In this document: piece after piece, positions 9,512-18,834 of the stretch | How positions within the stretch are numbered: the first letter of the stretch is position 1 | How the letters are laid out: every line of letters begins with the position of its first letter | Source: Woeseiaceae bacterium | GTDB taxonomy: Bacteria; Pseudomonadota; Gammaproteobacteria; Steroidobacterales; Woeseiaceae | DNA: 64,000 nt | Direction of reading: 5' to 3' | Assembly: GCA_021773115.1 (NCBI GenBank) | Contig: JAJFKS010000006.1 | Location: forward strand, 555,463-619,462 | Position numbers and translations under genes: made by a program | Notes under the pieces: model-generated | Database searches by the model: none | The model's input: the letters and a program-made list of their open reading frames with translations, nothing else | Told to the model about the DNA's origin: nothing

Positions 9512-10437
9512 ACGACAAAGTGATCATCACCTGTGCGGTAACGGGCTCGATTCACACGCCGACGATGAGTCCGCATCTCCCGGTCACGCCCGAAGAAATT
9601 GCGACGCAGGCCGTCGCGGCCGTCAACGCTGGCGCGGCCATTTTGCATCTGCACGCTCGCGACCCGGAAACCGGCCGACCAACCGCGGATCCCGATGTTT
9701 TCATGCAATTCCTGCCACGCATCAAGAATGAATGCGATGCCGTGATCAATATAACGACCGGCGGCAGTTCGCTGATGACCCTCGAAGAGCGGCTCGCTGC
9801 GCCAAACCTCGCACAACCCGAAATGGCATCCCTGAATATGGGCTCGATGAATTTTGGATTATTCCCAATGCAGCGCCGATACTCCGAATGGAAACACCCA
9901 TGGGAGCCCGAATTACTGGAGGCAACCCGAGACGTTGTTTTCAAAAATACCTTTGCCGATATTGAGAAAATCTTTGCGCAATTGGGCGAAGGCTGCGGCA
10001 CCCGCTTTGAATTCGAATGTTATGACGCCGGCCACATTCAGACACTTGCCTTCTACTTGCGCGAAGGACTGATTCAAAAGCCGGTGTTTGTGCAGTTTGT
10101 CATGGGCGTTCTCGGCGGTATTGATGCATCACCCGAAACACTAATGCACATGAAGGCCACGGCGGATCGCTTGCTCGGTGATCAGTATCGCTTTTCCGTA
10201 CTGTCAGCAGGCCGGCTGCAAATTCCGCTGGCAACGATCGGCGCCATCCTCGGCGGTAATGTTCGAGTGGGCCTTGAGGACAGTTTATTGATCGGTCGCG
10301 GCAAGCTCGCAAGCAGTAACGCAGAACAGGTGAGCAAGATTCGCCGCATACTTGAGGAACTCGGCTATGAAATTGCATCACCCGACGAGGCACGCGAGAT
10401 GCTGAACCTGAAAGGTGCCAACAAGGTGAACTTTTGA
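9508..10437 (+). CDS. BKACE family beta-keto acid cleavage enzyme (Kce-like, DUF849)
   Basis: 309 residues, the usual length. BKACE enzymes cleave a beta-keto acid with acetyl-CoA, giving acetoacetate and a new acyl-CoA; known substrates include 3-keto-5-aminohexanoate and dehydrocarnitine. The metal-binding HLHARD motif is at about residues 46-51, with a TIM-barrel pattern and NITTGGSS and VGLEDS motifs typical of the family. It overlaps the aminotransferase (ATGA) and the GNAT gene (TTGA), implying coupled translation. The upstream aminotransferase could supply its keto acid. Family sure, substrate open. Confidence 0.9.
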   Translation: MNDKVIITCAVTGSIHTPTMSPHLPVTPEEIATQAVAAVNAGAAILHLHARDPETGRPTADPDVFMQFLPRIKNECDAVINITTGGSSLMTLEERLAAPNLAQPEMASLNMGSMNFGLFPMQRRYSEWKHPWEPELLEATRDVVFKNTFADIEKIFAQLGEGCGTRFEFECYDAGHIQTLAFYLREGLIQKPVFVQFVMGVLGGIDASPETLMHMKATADRLLGDQYRFSVLSAGRLQIPLATIGAILGGNVRVGLEDSLLIGRGKLASSNAEQVSKIRRILEELGYEIASPDEAREMLNLKGANKVNF

Positions 10438-10922
10438 GTACAGAACCCAGCATTCGACTTGCCACGGCAGATGATGTCGACGCCATTTACGCGCTGGTGC
10501 AGCACCTGGCTGACAGCACCGGTCAGCAACACCGCTTCCTGAGCCAGGTTGAGGATTTTATCAAGTTTGGTTTTTCCGATGATCCTCAATTCGAAGCACT
10601 CATCGCTGAGCAGGATGGCGCTGTTATCGGACTGAGCCTGTTTTTTTATGACTTTTCGAGTTGGCGGGGCGAACTTGGTGTCTACATTCAGGATTTGGTT
10701 GTTGACAATGAGGCGCGTGCGCACGGCACCGGTCGCGCGCTGCTGCGCGAGACAGTTCAGCATGCGAAACAACACGGTGCCACCCATTTGCGCCTGACAG
10801 TTGAGCAGGACAATGAGACCGCCATTGGATTCTACGAGGCGCTTGGACTGAAAGAATCCAAGAGTGAACGTATCTACGCGGCCTTCGACGGCGACTTTCT
10901 GAACCTGGCGAAGAAGTCATGA
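10434..10922 (+). CDS. GNAT family N-acetyltransferase
   Basis: 162 residues. Acetyl-CoA-dependent transferase with a GNAT fold: motif A is IQDLVVDNEARAHGTGRALL (about residues 84-103), and motif B lies in ETAIGFYEALGLKES. The TTG start overlaps the TGA of the previous gene, and its own stop overlaps the next start (ATGA). The spermidine-acetyltransferase-like fold and the neighbouring acetylpolyamine-amidohydrolase-like gene suggest an amine substrate, but sequence alone does not prove it. Confidence 0.85.
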   Translation: MSTEPSIRLATADDVDAIYALVQHLADSTGQQHRFLSQVEDFIKFGFSDDPQFEALIAEQDGAVIGLSLFFYDFSSWRGELGVYIQDLVVDNEARAHGTGRALLRETVQHAKQHGATHLRLTVEQDNETAIGFYEALGLKESKSERIYAAFDGDFLNLAKKS

Positions 10923-11953
10923 AGGTTATTTTTTCCGCCGAACAGCTGCGCCACAAACCTGCGCAGATTCTGTCGTCCGGCGTGTTGATCGACAGTCCTG
11001 AGAAACCGGGTCGCGCGGAAACCCTGCTACAGGCCGCGATGGCTGCCGGCCTTGAGCATGAGAAGCCGAATGATTACGGCCCGGCACCGCTGGCCGCCGT
11101 CCACACGGCGCGCTACCTGACTTTCCTCGAGAATATCCACACTCGATGGTTGCGTATTCCCGGTGCGTCGACTGATGTGCTACCGAACATCCATCCCGAT
11201 ACCCGGGATGTCGTCTACCCGAAATCAGCAGTTGGCCAGGTCGGTTACCACGTCTTCGATGGCGCGGCGCCAATTACCGCCGACACCTGGGACAGCGCGC
11301 GCTGGAGTGCCTGGTGTGCTGTGCATGCCGCAGAGGAAGTCTTACACGGTGCGTCGTCATGCTACTCACTGTCCAGGCCGCCGGGACACCATGCGACGAG
11401 CGACCTCGCTGGCGGCTTTTGTTATCTGAACAACAGTGCGATTGCCGCCGAAGTCCTGCGCGGAAAGCATGATCGGGTTGCCATCCTCGATGTCGACGTC
11501 CACCACGGCAACGGTACGCAAAATATTTTCTACGAGCGCGACGATGTGTTGACCGTATCCCTGCATGCCGATCCGGTTCGCTTCTATCCGTTTTTTTGGG
11601 GTGCAGCCAATGAGTCTGGCAAAGGCAGAGGTGCGGGCTTCAATATAAACCTGCCACTCGAACGCGGCACCGCAGACGCTGATTACCTCATCGTGCTCGA
11701 CAAGGCACTTGCCCGAATCGCCGAATTCAAACCCGGCGCACTTGTAGTCGCACTGGGTCTTGATGCCTTTGTCGGTGACCCCTTCGCAGGCCTTGCATTG
11801 ACAACCGAAGGATTTGGCTGCGTAGCGGAGCGTATCGAATCGCTGCACCTCCCCACGGTGCTGGTGCAGGAAGGCGGTTATCCCTGCGAACAGCTCGGCG
11901 ACAATCTCGCCGCATTCCTGCAGCCCTTCAATACCGACAGCGCAACGACGTGA
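10919..11953 (+). CDS. Acetylpolyamine amidohydrolase-like (HDAC family) deacetylase
   Basis: 344 residues, an arginase/deacetylase-fold zinc hydrolase. Visible motifs are SRPPGHHAT (catalytic His pair, about residues 157-158), ILDVDVHHGNGTQ (zinc ligands) and LGLDAFVGDP (third zinc Asp). The segments VIFSAEQ near the start, GQVGYH and ESGKGRGAG strongly recall bacterial acetylpolyamine amidohydrolases rather than eukaryotic histone deacetylases. It would remove acetyl groups from acetylated polyamines or similar amides in the cytoplasm. It overlaps both neighbours by 4 bp, in an operon with a GNAT, a BKACE and a symporter. Confidence 0.88.
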   Translation: MKVIFSAEQLRHKPAQILSSGVLIDSPEKPGRAETLLQAAMAAGLEHEKPNDYGPAPLAAVHTARYLTFLENIHTRWLRIPGASTDVLPNIHPDTRDVVYPKSAVGQVGYHVFDGAAPITADTWDSARWSAWCAVHAAEEVLHGASSCYSLSRPPGHHATSDLAGGFCYLNNSAIAAEVLRGKHDRVAILDVDVHHGNGTQNIFYERDDVLTVSLHADPVRFYPFFWGAANESGKGRGAGFNINLPLERGTADADYLIVLDKALARIAEFKPGALVVALGLDAFVGDPFAGLALTTEGFGCVAERIESLHLPTVLVQEGGYPCEQLGDNLAAFLQPFNTDSATT

Positions 11954-13398
11954 ACTCACTGCACACGCTCGACCTCATTGCGATCGGTGTCTATTTTGTT
12001 GTGCTGGTCTGGATCGGACTGCGCGTCGCACGCAAGGAACACGGCAGCGGCGAAAGCGAATCCTTTCTCGCCGCCGATCGCAATATGAACCTCGTGCAGA
12101 CCACGGCCTCTACCGCAGCAACCGATCTCGGCGGTGGCTTCAGCATCGCCATGGGCGGGCTCGGCTTTACGCTTGGTATTTCCGGGTCCTGGCTGATCGC
12201 CATCTCCGGCCTGAGTGTGGTTCTTGTTTCCTTTCTGATGGTGCCAAAAGTCAAACGCTGGGCGGACCGCGTAAAAGGCCTGACCACCGGCGACCTGTTC
12301 GAGGCGCGCTTCGATCGCCGCACCGGAACCGTTGCCGCCCTCGTTATTGGCATCGCCTGGTTCACCTTTGTCGGTGGCCAGATTATTGCCGGTGCCAAGT
12401 TGCTGCAAGCGACCACCGCTATCGACCTCACGCTTGCAGTCATCGTTTCCGGCGCGGTGATTCTTGCCTATACCGCGGCCGGTGGTCTTAAGGCCGTGAT
12501 CTATACCGATGTCTTTCAAATGGTCGTGCTATTGATCGGAATCGTGTTTATCCTGGCGCCGATCGGCCTGTACACGGTGGGCGGCTGGAGCGGCATCGTC
12601 GAGCACTTTTCGGCCAATCCCGACACCAAATCACTAGTCGACTGGGGCGCCATTGGCTGGAAGAAAGTCATCGGCTGGTTCTTCGCCATTTTCCCGGTAT
12701 GGTTTATTTCAATTGCCGCCATGCAACGTATTGTCGCGGCGCGCGATGAAAAAACCGCGCGGCGCGCATTCTTCCTGACCGGTGTTCCGATTGAATGGCC
12801 CTTATTCGCAATCGGCAGCACGCTGATCGGGCTGATCGCTCGCATGTTAATGCCGGACCTGCAGGATCCTGAACTCGCCACGCCGATGCTGATCATGGAG
12901 CTGCTACCGGTGGGACTTGCTGGCATAGTGATCGCAGCTTACATCGCCGCTGTCATGTCAACCGCCGACTCGGTGCTGATGGGCCCGGTCGCAATCGTCA
13001 CCAACGACATCTACCGCAAGTATTTCCGCCCGGATGCGACCGAAAAATCGATCGTGAGGGTTGCCCGCACCGCGACGCTGGTGCTCGGCGTGCTCGGCAT
13101 CGGCATGGCCTATCTCGTGCCCAATGTGCTCGATCTGATTCTTTACGCCTACACCTTTGGTTCGGCCGGCCTGTTCTTCCCGATGCTGGGCCTGCTGTTC
13201 TGGAGCCGCACCACGGCCAGCGGTGCCTTCTGGAGCATGCTCGGTGGCGGCTTCTTGGCACTTGTTTGGGTCGCCTGTGACGAGCCCTTCGGCCTGTCTG
13301 CATCCTACCTCGGCTGGCTCGTCAGCTTGCCGCTGCTCGTTACGATTTCACTACTAACCGACCACAGTCCGGAAGAAGATCTCGACATGTTCCGATAG
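11950..13398 (+). CDS. Sodium:solute symporter (SSS family)
   Basis: 482 residues with about 13 hydrophobic segments. The GTG start overlaps the preceding TGA. The pattern fits SSS carriers such as PutP and PanF: the LAADRNMNLVQTTASTAATDLGG region corresponds to TM1-2, and ADSVLMGPVAIVTNDIYRKYF contains the family signature. It imports a small organic solute with Na+. As last gene of the coupled aminotransferase-BKACE-deacetylase operon it probably brings in the substrate of that pathway. It ends 5 bp from a convergent gene. Confidence 0.9.
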   Translation: MNSLHTLDLIAIGVYFVVLVWIGLRVARKEHGSGESESFLAADRNMNLVQTTASTAATDLGGGFSIAMGGLGFTLGISGSWLIAISGLSVVLVSFLMVPKVKRWADRVKGLTTGDLFEARFDRRTGTVAALVIGIAWFTFVGGQIIAGAKLLQATTAIDLTLAVIVSGAVILAYTAAGGLKAVIYTDVFQMVVLLIGIVFILAPIGLYTVGGWSGIVEHFSANPDTKSLVDWGAIGWKKVIGWFFAIFPVWFISIAAMQRIVAARDEKTARRAFFLTGVPIEWPLFAIGSTLIGLIARMLMPDLQDPELATPMLIMELLPVGLAGIVIAAYIAAVMSTADSVLMGPVAIVTNDIYRKYFRPDATEKSIVRVARTATLVLGVLGIGMAYLVPNVLDLILYAYTFGSAGLFFPMLGLLFWSRTTASGAFWSMLGGGFLALVWVACDEPFGLSASYLGWLVSLPLLVTISLLTDHSPEEDLDMFR

Positions 13399-13402
13399 GG
13401 GC

Positions 13403-14689
13403 CTAGTCCTGTTGCTTAAAGACCGTGCCGCCTTTCATGACAAAACCGACATCTTCGAGCAATTCCACCTTGTCCAGCGGATTCCCGTCGATCGCGATGA
13501 TGTCTGCGTAGCGACCCGGCGCAACCGCGCCAACGGTGTCCGGCCAGCCGATCAATTCCGCAGCATGGATCGTCGCAGCCTGAATCGCCTGCATTGGCGT
13601 CATGCCGTACTCAACCATGTAGTGAAACTGTTTGCCGTTGTCGCCATGCGGATACACGCCGCCGTCACTGCCAAAGGCCATGCGAACACCGGCTTTGAAC
13701 GCTTTTCGAAAATTGTCGCGTTGCAACTGGCCGATCATGCGTTCTTTCTCCAGCGACTCAGGCAACATGCCGACAGACGCGCCATGCTCCAGAATGAACG
13801 TGTCGTTGTAGACGTCCATAACCAGGAACGTACCGTTCGCTTTCGCAAGCCGGATACCCTCGTCATCGATCAGGCTGCCGTGCTCAATAGAGTCGACGCC
13901 GGCAATAATTGCAGCCCTGATACCGTCCGGCCCGTGCGCGTGTGCGGCAACTTTGCGGCCGTGCATATGGGCTTCATCGACCAGGGCCTGCATTTCCTCC
14001 AGCGTGTATTGCTGACCGCCGACACTGTCGCCTTTCGACAGCACACCGCCGGTCGCGCAATACTTGATCACGTCGGCGCCGTACTTAATCGTTTCACGAA
14101 CCTTCGCGCGTATTGCCCAGGGCCCGTCCGCTACGCCTTCAGCCTGCTCGTTGTACTCGCGCGGCAACAGATTGTTGTCGCAATGACCACCGGTTATTCC
14201 CAGCGACGGTCCGGACACCCGCATACGCGGCCCCTCGATCTCGCCATCATTGATGGCGTTGCGTAACGCAACGTCACTGTAGCCGCCGGCTCCGACGTTG
14301 CGAACCGTTGTAAATCCGGCATTTAAAGTCTTGCGAGCATTCAGCACGCCGTACAGGGTCTCGCGGGGAATCGAAATCTCAAGCGCCGAGTAGCCGTGAA
14401 AGCGATGGTCGCCAGTCAGATGATCGTGCATATCGATCAAGCCTGGCAGGACAGTTTTTTGCGACAGGTCGATGACTCGCGCTGCAGCGGGAATAGCGAT
14501 ATCTTTTGCGGTACCGACTGCAGTGATCTTGTCACCGTTGACAACGATGACCTGATCATTACGCAGACGGCCGTCAATGACGTCAAGCAATCGCCCGGCT
14601 TTTATATAGGTCGTGTCCTCGTTCGCTGTTGCATCAAAGCTCGAAAAAGGCGAAACAGACAGGACAATCAGCATCAACGCTCGTAACAT
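13403..14689 (-). CDS. Secreted amidohydrolase (imidazolonepropionase/prolidase-like)
   Basis: 428 residues with a signal peptide (residues 1-22, hydrophobic LMLIVLSVSPF). The TIM-barrel amidohydrolase motifs are all present: LPGLIDMHDHL (HxH), a lysine in GADVIKYCATGG that probably carries the bridging carboxylate, AAHAHG, DSIEHGS and FGSDGGVYPHGDN. Relatives hydrolyse dipeptides, often Xaa-Pro, or amides. The frame extends to 15124, but the extension overlaps the divergent P1 peptidase gene; ATG 14689 with GAGGAA upstream is the natural start. Divergent to the P1 peptidase gene, 76 bp apart. Confidence 0.9.
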   Translation of the reverse strand: MLRALMLIVLSVSPFSSFDATANEDTTYIKAGRLLDVIDGRLRNDQVIVVNGDKITAVGTAKDIAIPAAARVIDLSQKTVLPGLIDMHDHLTGDHRFHGYSALEISIPRETLYGVLNARKTLNAGFTTVRNVGAGGYSDVALRNAINDGEIEGPRMRVSGPSLGITGGHCDNNLLPREYNEQAEGVADGPWAIRAKVRETIKYGADVIKYCATGGVLSKGDSVGGQQYTLEEMQALVDEAHMHGRKVAAHAHGPDGIRAAIIAGVDSIEHGSLIDDEGIRLAKANGTFLVMDVYNDTFILEHGASVGMLPESLEKERMIGQLQRDNFRKAFKAGVRMAFGSDGGVYPHGDNGKQFHYMVEYGMTPMQAIQAATIHAAELIGWPDTVGAVAPGRYADIIAIDGNPLDKVELLEDVGFVMKGGTVFKQQD

Positions 14690-14765
14690 CGGAATTCCTC
14701 GGTGGCGGGTTTTTCGGCTCGTATGATTGCACAGCCTGCGCAGGCCGCATAGATGGAAATCTTTT

Positions 14766-15941
14766 ATGAGCAAAAAACGATCGATGAAATTGTTGTCACT
14801 GTTTGCCATCGCCGTTCTCGCCGGGCCCGCCGTTGGTGAGCTATCAGCGCCGCGCGCACGCGATCTCGGCATCCCGTTTGACGGCATGCCGGGCCCACTG
14901 AACGCAATTACCGACGTCGCCGGCGTGACGGTCGGGCATGAAACGATTATTCGCAACTTTGCGGACAGGCGAGCCGCACGAACCGGAGTGACTGCCATCT
15001 TGCCGCGTGGCCGGCAGTCTATGAACTCTAATGTCTTCGCAGGCTGGTCAACACTCAACGGCAACGGCGAAATGACCGGAACGACGTGGATTGAAGAAAG
15101 CGGCTTCCTCGAAGGTCCGGTCATGATTACTAATACTCACAGCATCGGCGCCGTGCATGAAGGCGTCATCCGCTGGCGTGTTGCACAAAGCGGTGCCGAT
15201 CACAGCGGCTATTTCTGGTCGTTGCCGGTGGTTGCCGAGACCTGGGACGGTCATCTCAATGACATCAACGGTTTTCATGTCCGTCCGGAGCATGCCGCGG
15301 CCGCGCTCGAACACGCGAACGGTGGTGCCGTTGCAGAAGGCAGTGTGGGTGGTGGCACCGGAATGATTTGCTTCGAATTCAAATGCGGCATCGGCACCGC
15401 ATCGCGGATCGTTGAGGTGGATGGCAACAACTACACACTTGGCGTTCTGGTGCAGGCGAATTACGGTCGGCGCGACGGCCTCCGCATCGCTGGCGTTGCC
15501 GTTGGCCGCAACCTGCCCGGCGATCTAATTTACTCGCGAGCCGACACTGAAGTCGAAATGCTGAGCTCGATCATCGTCGTGGTCGCAACCGATGCGCCAT
15601 TATTGCCGCAGCAACTCAAGCGTATTGCACGGCGGGTTCCGCTGGCGATTGGCAGAACCGGCGATACCGGCAGTAACGGCTCCGGCGATATTTTTGTCGC
15701 CTTCTCAACGGCGAACGAGACGGCATCTCGTGGCGCCTCCGATGCCGCGATTCTCTCGATACCGAACGACAGCATGAATCCACTGTTTGCGGCAACCGTG
15801 CAGGCCACCGAAGAGGCGATTATTAATGCACTGGTCGCCGGGCGTGACATGATTGGCGATCAGGGCCGCTATGCCAAAGGCATCGATCATGATGCCCTGC
15901 GTAAATTGTTGCCACAGCAGACCGCGGAGCCTAGCGAATGA
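14766..15941 (+). CDS. P1 family peptidase (DmpA-like aminopeptidase/esterase)
   Basis: 391 residues. A short signal peptide (LLSLFAIAVLAGPAVG) precedes the mature domain. P1 enzymes are self-cleaving Ntn-like hydrolases acting on N-terminal residues of small peptides, amides and esters. The processing site is visible in TGDTGSNGSGDIF, with the nucleophile most likely Ser 306 after Gly 305. AITDVAGVTVGHETI near residue 45 is the usual family beginning. ATG 14766 is chosen over an upstream in-frame TTG at 14727 because it gives the signal peptide. Its stop overlaps the NhaC gene (ATGA), so the two are probably made together. Confidence 0.88.
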   Translation: MSKKRSMKLLSLFAIAVLAGPAVGELSAPRARDLGIPFDGMPGPLNAITDVAGVTVGHETIIRNFADRRAARTGVTAILPRGRQSMNSNVFAGWSTLNGNGEMTGTTWIEESGFLEGPVMITNTHSIGAVHEGVIRWRVAQSGADHSGYFWSLPVVAETWDGHLNDINGFHVRPEHAAAALEHANGGAVAEGSVGGGTGMICFEFKCGIGTASRIVEVDGNNYTLGVLVQANYGRRDGLRIAGVAVGRNLPGDLIYSRADTEVEMLSSIIVVVATDAPLLPQQLKRIARRVPLAIGRTGDTGSNGSGDIFVAFSTANETASRGASDAAILSIPNDSMNPLFAATVQATEEAIINALVAGRDMIGDQGRYAKGIDHDALRKLLPQQTAEPSE

Positions 15942-17401
15942 ACGAACCACGAGCACCCAGTCTCATCGATGCACTGTTGCCGATCATTGTTTTGGTCATC
16001 CTGCTGGCCGGGTCTGTCTACCTGTTCGGCTCTGATGCGATTGGCGGTGCAACACAAATCGTTTTGATCGTTGCTGCGGCGGTTGCAGCGATTATTGCGG
16101 TCCGCAACGGGCATCCCTGGCGCGACGTTGAACGCGCCATGATCGCCGGCATCGGTACGGCGATGGGGGCGATACTGATTCTGCTTGCTGTCGGTTCCCT
16201 GATCGGCACCTGGTTACTCGCCGGCACCGTGCCCGCGATGATCTACTACGGTCTGCACTTACTCCATCCACAAATCTTTTTTGCAGCGACCTGCCTGATC
16301 TGCGCAGTCGGCGCTTTGAGCATTGGCAGCTCATGGACCGTCGCCGGAACGCTCGGCGTCGGACTGGTCGGCGTTGCCCTCGGCTTCGGGCTTTCGCCAG
16401 AGATTACGGCTGGCGCGGTTGTCAGTGGTGTGTATTTTGGTGACAAGATGTCACCGCTATCGGATACCACCAATCTTGCGCCTGCCGTCGCGGGCACCGA
16501 CATCTTCACGCACATACGGCACATGGTCTGGACGACCGGCCCGTCATTCCTGATCGCTTTGCTGCTGTTTGCCATTGTCGGCCTGCGAACGACGACCGAT
16601 ATCGACAGCGCTGCACTGCAGGAAACGACACAAACCCTCGGCGAAGTGTTTCGTATCACGCCTTTCGCACTCATCCCGCTGCTGGTGGTGTTCACGCTGG
16701 CCATGCGAAAATTTCCGCCGCTGCCGACGATTCTGATCGGCGCCATGCTCGGTGGGGTGACTGCCGTCGTGCTGCAACCGGATGCTGTCATCGCACTGGC
16801 CGCCAGTCCCGAGACCTCGACATTTCTCGCACTGGTGAAAGGTGTCTGGATGGCGCTCTTCAGCGGCTACGTTTCGACCACCGGCGTTGTTGCAGTAGAC
16901 GACCTGCTCACCCGAGGCGGTATGGCAAGCATGCTGACGACGATCTGGTTGATCATATGTGCATTGTCATTCGGCGCCGTTCTGGAACATGCCGGTATGC
17001 TGGAGCGCCTGATACGGGGCGCGTTGCGCGCAGCACACAGTACCGGCGCATTGATCTTCACAACGGCGGTGACCTGCATCGGCACGAATATTGTTGCGGC
17101 TGATCAATACATCTCTATCGTTCTGCCTGGCCGCATGTTCAAGGCCGAGTTCCGGCGCCGCGGCCTGGATCCGCGCAACCTGTCCCGGGTGATCGAAGAC
17201 TGCGGGACCTTGACGTCGCCACTGGTGCCGTGGAATACCTGTGGCGCCTACATGTCCGCGACCCTGGGCGTCGCAACGTTCGCCTACCTGCCATTTGCAT
17301 TCTTCAACCTGATTAATCCGATTGTATCCGTGTTGTACGGTGCATTCGGTATTACGATTACCAAACTGTCGCCCGATGCGGAAACGACCGATGAACATTG
17401 A
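15938..17401 (+). CDS. NhaC family Na+/H+ antiporter
   Basis: 487 residues with about 11-12 membrane segments. The family core motif is visible in VVSGVYFGDKMSPLSDTTNLAP (about residues 165-186), and TNIVAADQYISIVLPGRMF is typical of NhaC-type proteins. NhaC-like carriers exchange Na+ for H+, and some swap organic acids. Coupling by ATGA to a secreted peptidase hints at a role in handling its products, which is inference. Its last 11 bp overlap the next gene. Confidence 0.9.
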   Translation: MNEPRAPSLIDALLPIIVLVILLAGSVYLFGSDAIGGATQIVLIVAAAVAAIIAVRNGHPWRDVERAMIAGIGTAMGAILILLAVGSLIGTWLLAGTVPAMIYYGLHLLHPQIFFAATCLICAVGALSIGSSWTVAGTLGVGLVGVALGFGLSPEITAGAVVSGVYFGDKMSPLSDTTNLAPAVAGTDIFTHIRHMVWTTGPSFLIALLLFAIVGLRTTTDIDSAALQETTQTLGEVFRITPFALIPLLVVFTLAMRKFPPLPTILIGAMLGGVTAVVLQPDAVIALAASPETSTFLALVKGVWMALFSGYVSTTGVVAVDDLLTRGGMASMLTTIWLIICALSFGAVLEHAGMLERLIRGALRAAHSTGALIFTTAVTCIGTNIVAADQYISIVLPGRMFKAEFRRRGLDPRNLSRVIEDCGTLTSPLVPWNTCGAYMSATLGVATFAYLPFAFFNLINPIVSVLYGAFGITITKLSPDAETTDEH

Positions 17402-17951
17402 TGTACCACTGAGGGAACTGGGTCCGGTCGACTGTGCCGCTCTGAGCGCCACGATTCTCGAACAGGAGTCGGAAGCGTGGAAGGAAGACAAGTACCGGCA
17501 GGAAGCCTTTGAAGTTCATCACGCAACGGAATCCATCGTTATGTTGTTCGTCGACATCGAGCGCTGGCCGGAACTCGTCGTGAAACAGGAGCCCGGCTGG
17601 CCGCGGCTGTTTGACGTCGCGCTACCGCTAATGAACGACATCATCAGCCGCCATTACCCGCCCGGCGGAACAGTCATCCGGGCGATGGCCGCCAAACTGC
17701 TTGCCGGTGGCAAGATCACGCCGCATATCGATCAACACCCTTCGTTCAGGAGCGGGCATCGCATTCACATCCCGATCACCACCAACCCTCGTGTGCGGTT
17801 CATGATTGACGGACGGCCTTATCAGTTCAAAGTCGGCAATGCGTATGAAATTAACAATCAGAAAACGCATTCCGTCATGAACAAAGGCGACGACGATCGC
17901 ATCACGTTCATTTTTGACTACGTGCCGCCGGATCAGCTCTTAGGTCCGTAG
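17391..17951 (+). CDS. Aspartyl/asparaginyl beta-hydroxylase-like 2-oxoglutarate oxygenase
   Basis: 186 residues from the ATG at 17391, just before the NhaC stop. A double-stranded beta-helix Fe(II)/2-oxoglutarate oxygenase: HIDQH (about residue 116) and NNQKTHSVMNKG carry the probable iron-binding histidines, and the following DDDRITFIFDY supplies the conserved Arg for 2-oxoglutarate. Family members hydroxylate Asp or Asn side chains in peptides, or free amino acids. It lies downstream of peptidase and antiporter genes and 0.9 kb from a TPR-sulfotransferase, so peptide tailoring is possible. It overlaps the convergent MTHFR-like gene by 19 bp. Confidence 0.82.
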   Translation: MNIDVPLRELGPVDCAALSATILEQESEAWKEDKYRQEAFEVHHATESIVMLFVDIERWPELVVKQEPGWPRLFDVALPLMNDIISRHYPPGGTVIRAMAAKLLAGGKITPHIDQHPSFRSGHRIHIPITTNPRVRFMIDGRPYQFKVGNAYEINNQKTHSVMNKGDDDRITFIFDYVPPDQLLGP

Positions 17952-18817
17952 CCCGCCGCGTCAACGGCAGCCGGAATGGTGGCGAGATTTCGAGTCGCGA
18001 CCAGGTGCGCACCGTGCACGCCGGGAATGTTCGCCAGTTGTTGCAGTTGTTCGGCGCAGATCTCTACGCCTTCCTGCTCTGCGTCGCCCGCCTGGTCAAG
18101 CCGGCGGATGATGGCCTCCGGTATTCGATGATTCGGCAAGCTGTCGCGTAAAAACCGCGCGTCTGCAGCCGAGCTGAACACAGCGATCTTCGGAAAAACG
18201 CCGAGTCGTCGCGGCATACCGGCCACGACCAGGTGCTTCATGTAGTCGCTGAGTAAGTCGATATCCATGCACAGGTGGGTGTGTGCGAATTGCGCACCCG
18301 CGTCGGCTTTCATCGTGAGTTTCTCCGGAACCCAGCCGGCCGGCGGATGATGCGGCGTCACGATGCTGCCGACATAGAAATCCGGCAGTGCAGGCAGACT
18401 TTCATCCGCCTTGATTTTACTGGCCATTGCAATCAGTTCGGTCGCGTCGACGTCGAAAACCGCCTTGGGTCGCGGGTTGAATCCCTCTGGCACGCGATTA
18501 CCCCGAATTAACACCAAGCTGGTCACTCCGATTGCGGCCGCCCCCAGCAACTCGCCCAGCAAGGCAATGCGATTGCGGTTCCGGCAGGTCAACTGAACAA
18601 TGGCGTCGACGCCGTTAGCGATGACCAGGCTGGCCGCCGCCAGCGGTGACAAATGCAATTTGCCATCCTGATTGTCAGTCAGCAGGATAGCGTCGACATA
18701 AGGACGCAGCAATTGTGTTTGCACAGCAATGGTTTCAGCGCCGCTTTCAGGGTTTAGAAACACTTCGGCGCTGATGACAAAATCTTTGCTTCGGACAGCC
18801 TCTTTGAAGGTTTTCAT
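17933..18817 (-). CDS. Methylenetetrahydrofolate reductase-like protein
   Basis: 294 residues, close to bacterial MetF length, with the TIM-barrel pattern of the family: an ISAEVFLNPESGAET start, AIVQLTCRNRNRIAL (folate/flavin region) and GVTSLVLIRGN (about 108-118). It probably reduces or otherwise uses methylene-tetrahydrofolate. It is a divergent relative rather than an obvious MetF. The context of amine catabolism and a GbcA-like Rieske enzyme would suit a role in handling one-carbon units, but this is inference. Its 3' end overlaps the AspH-like gene by 19 bp, and its start is only 17 bp from the divergent TPR-sulfotransferase frame. Confidence 0.78.
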   Translation of the reverse strand: MKTFKEAVRSKDFVISAEVFLNPESGAETIAVQTQLLRPYVDAILLTDNQDGKLHLSPLAAASLVIANGVDAIVQLTCRNRNRIALLGELLGAAAIGVTSLVLIRGNRVPEGFNPRPKAVFDVDATELIAMASKIKADESLPALPDFYVGSIVTPHHPPAGWVPEKLTMKADAGAQFAHTHLCMDIDLLSDYMKHLVVAGMPRRLGVFPKIAVFSSAADARFLRDSLPNHRIPEAIIRRLDQAGDAEQEGVEICAEQLQQLANIPGVHGAHLVATRNLATIPAAVDAAGYGPKS

Positions 18818-18834
18818 TCGCTTGCGACACCGAA

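Noticed and set aside
13412..14266. 284-residue plus-strand frame opposite the secreted amidohydrolase
   Set aside because: Complement of a gene with full metal motifs; no family match and no ribosome site.
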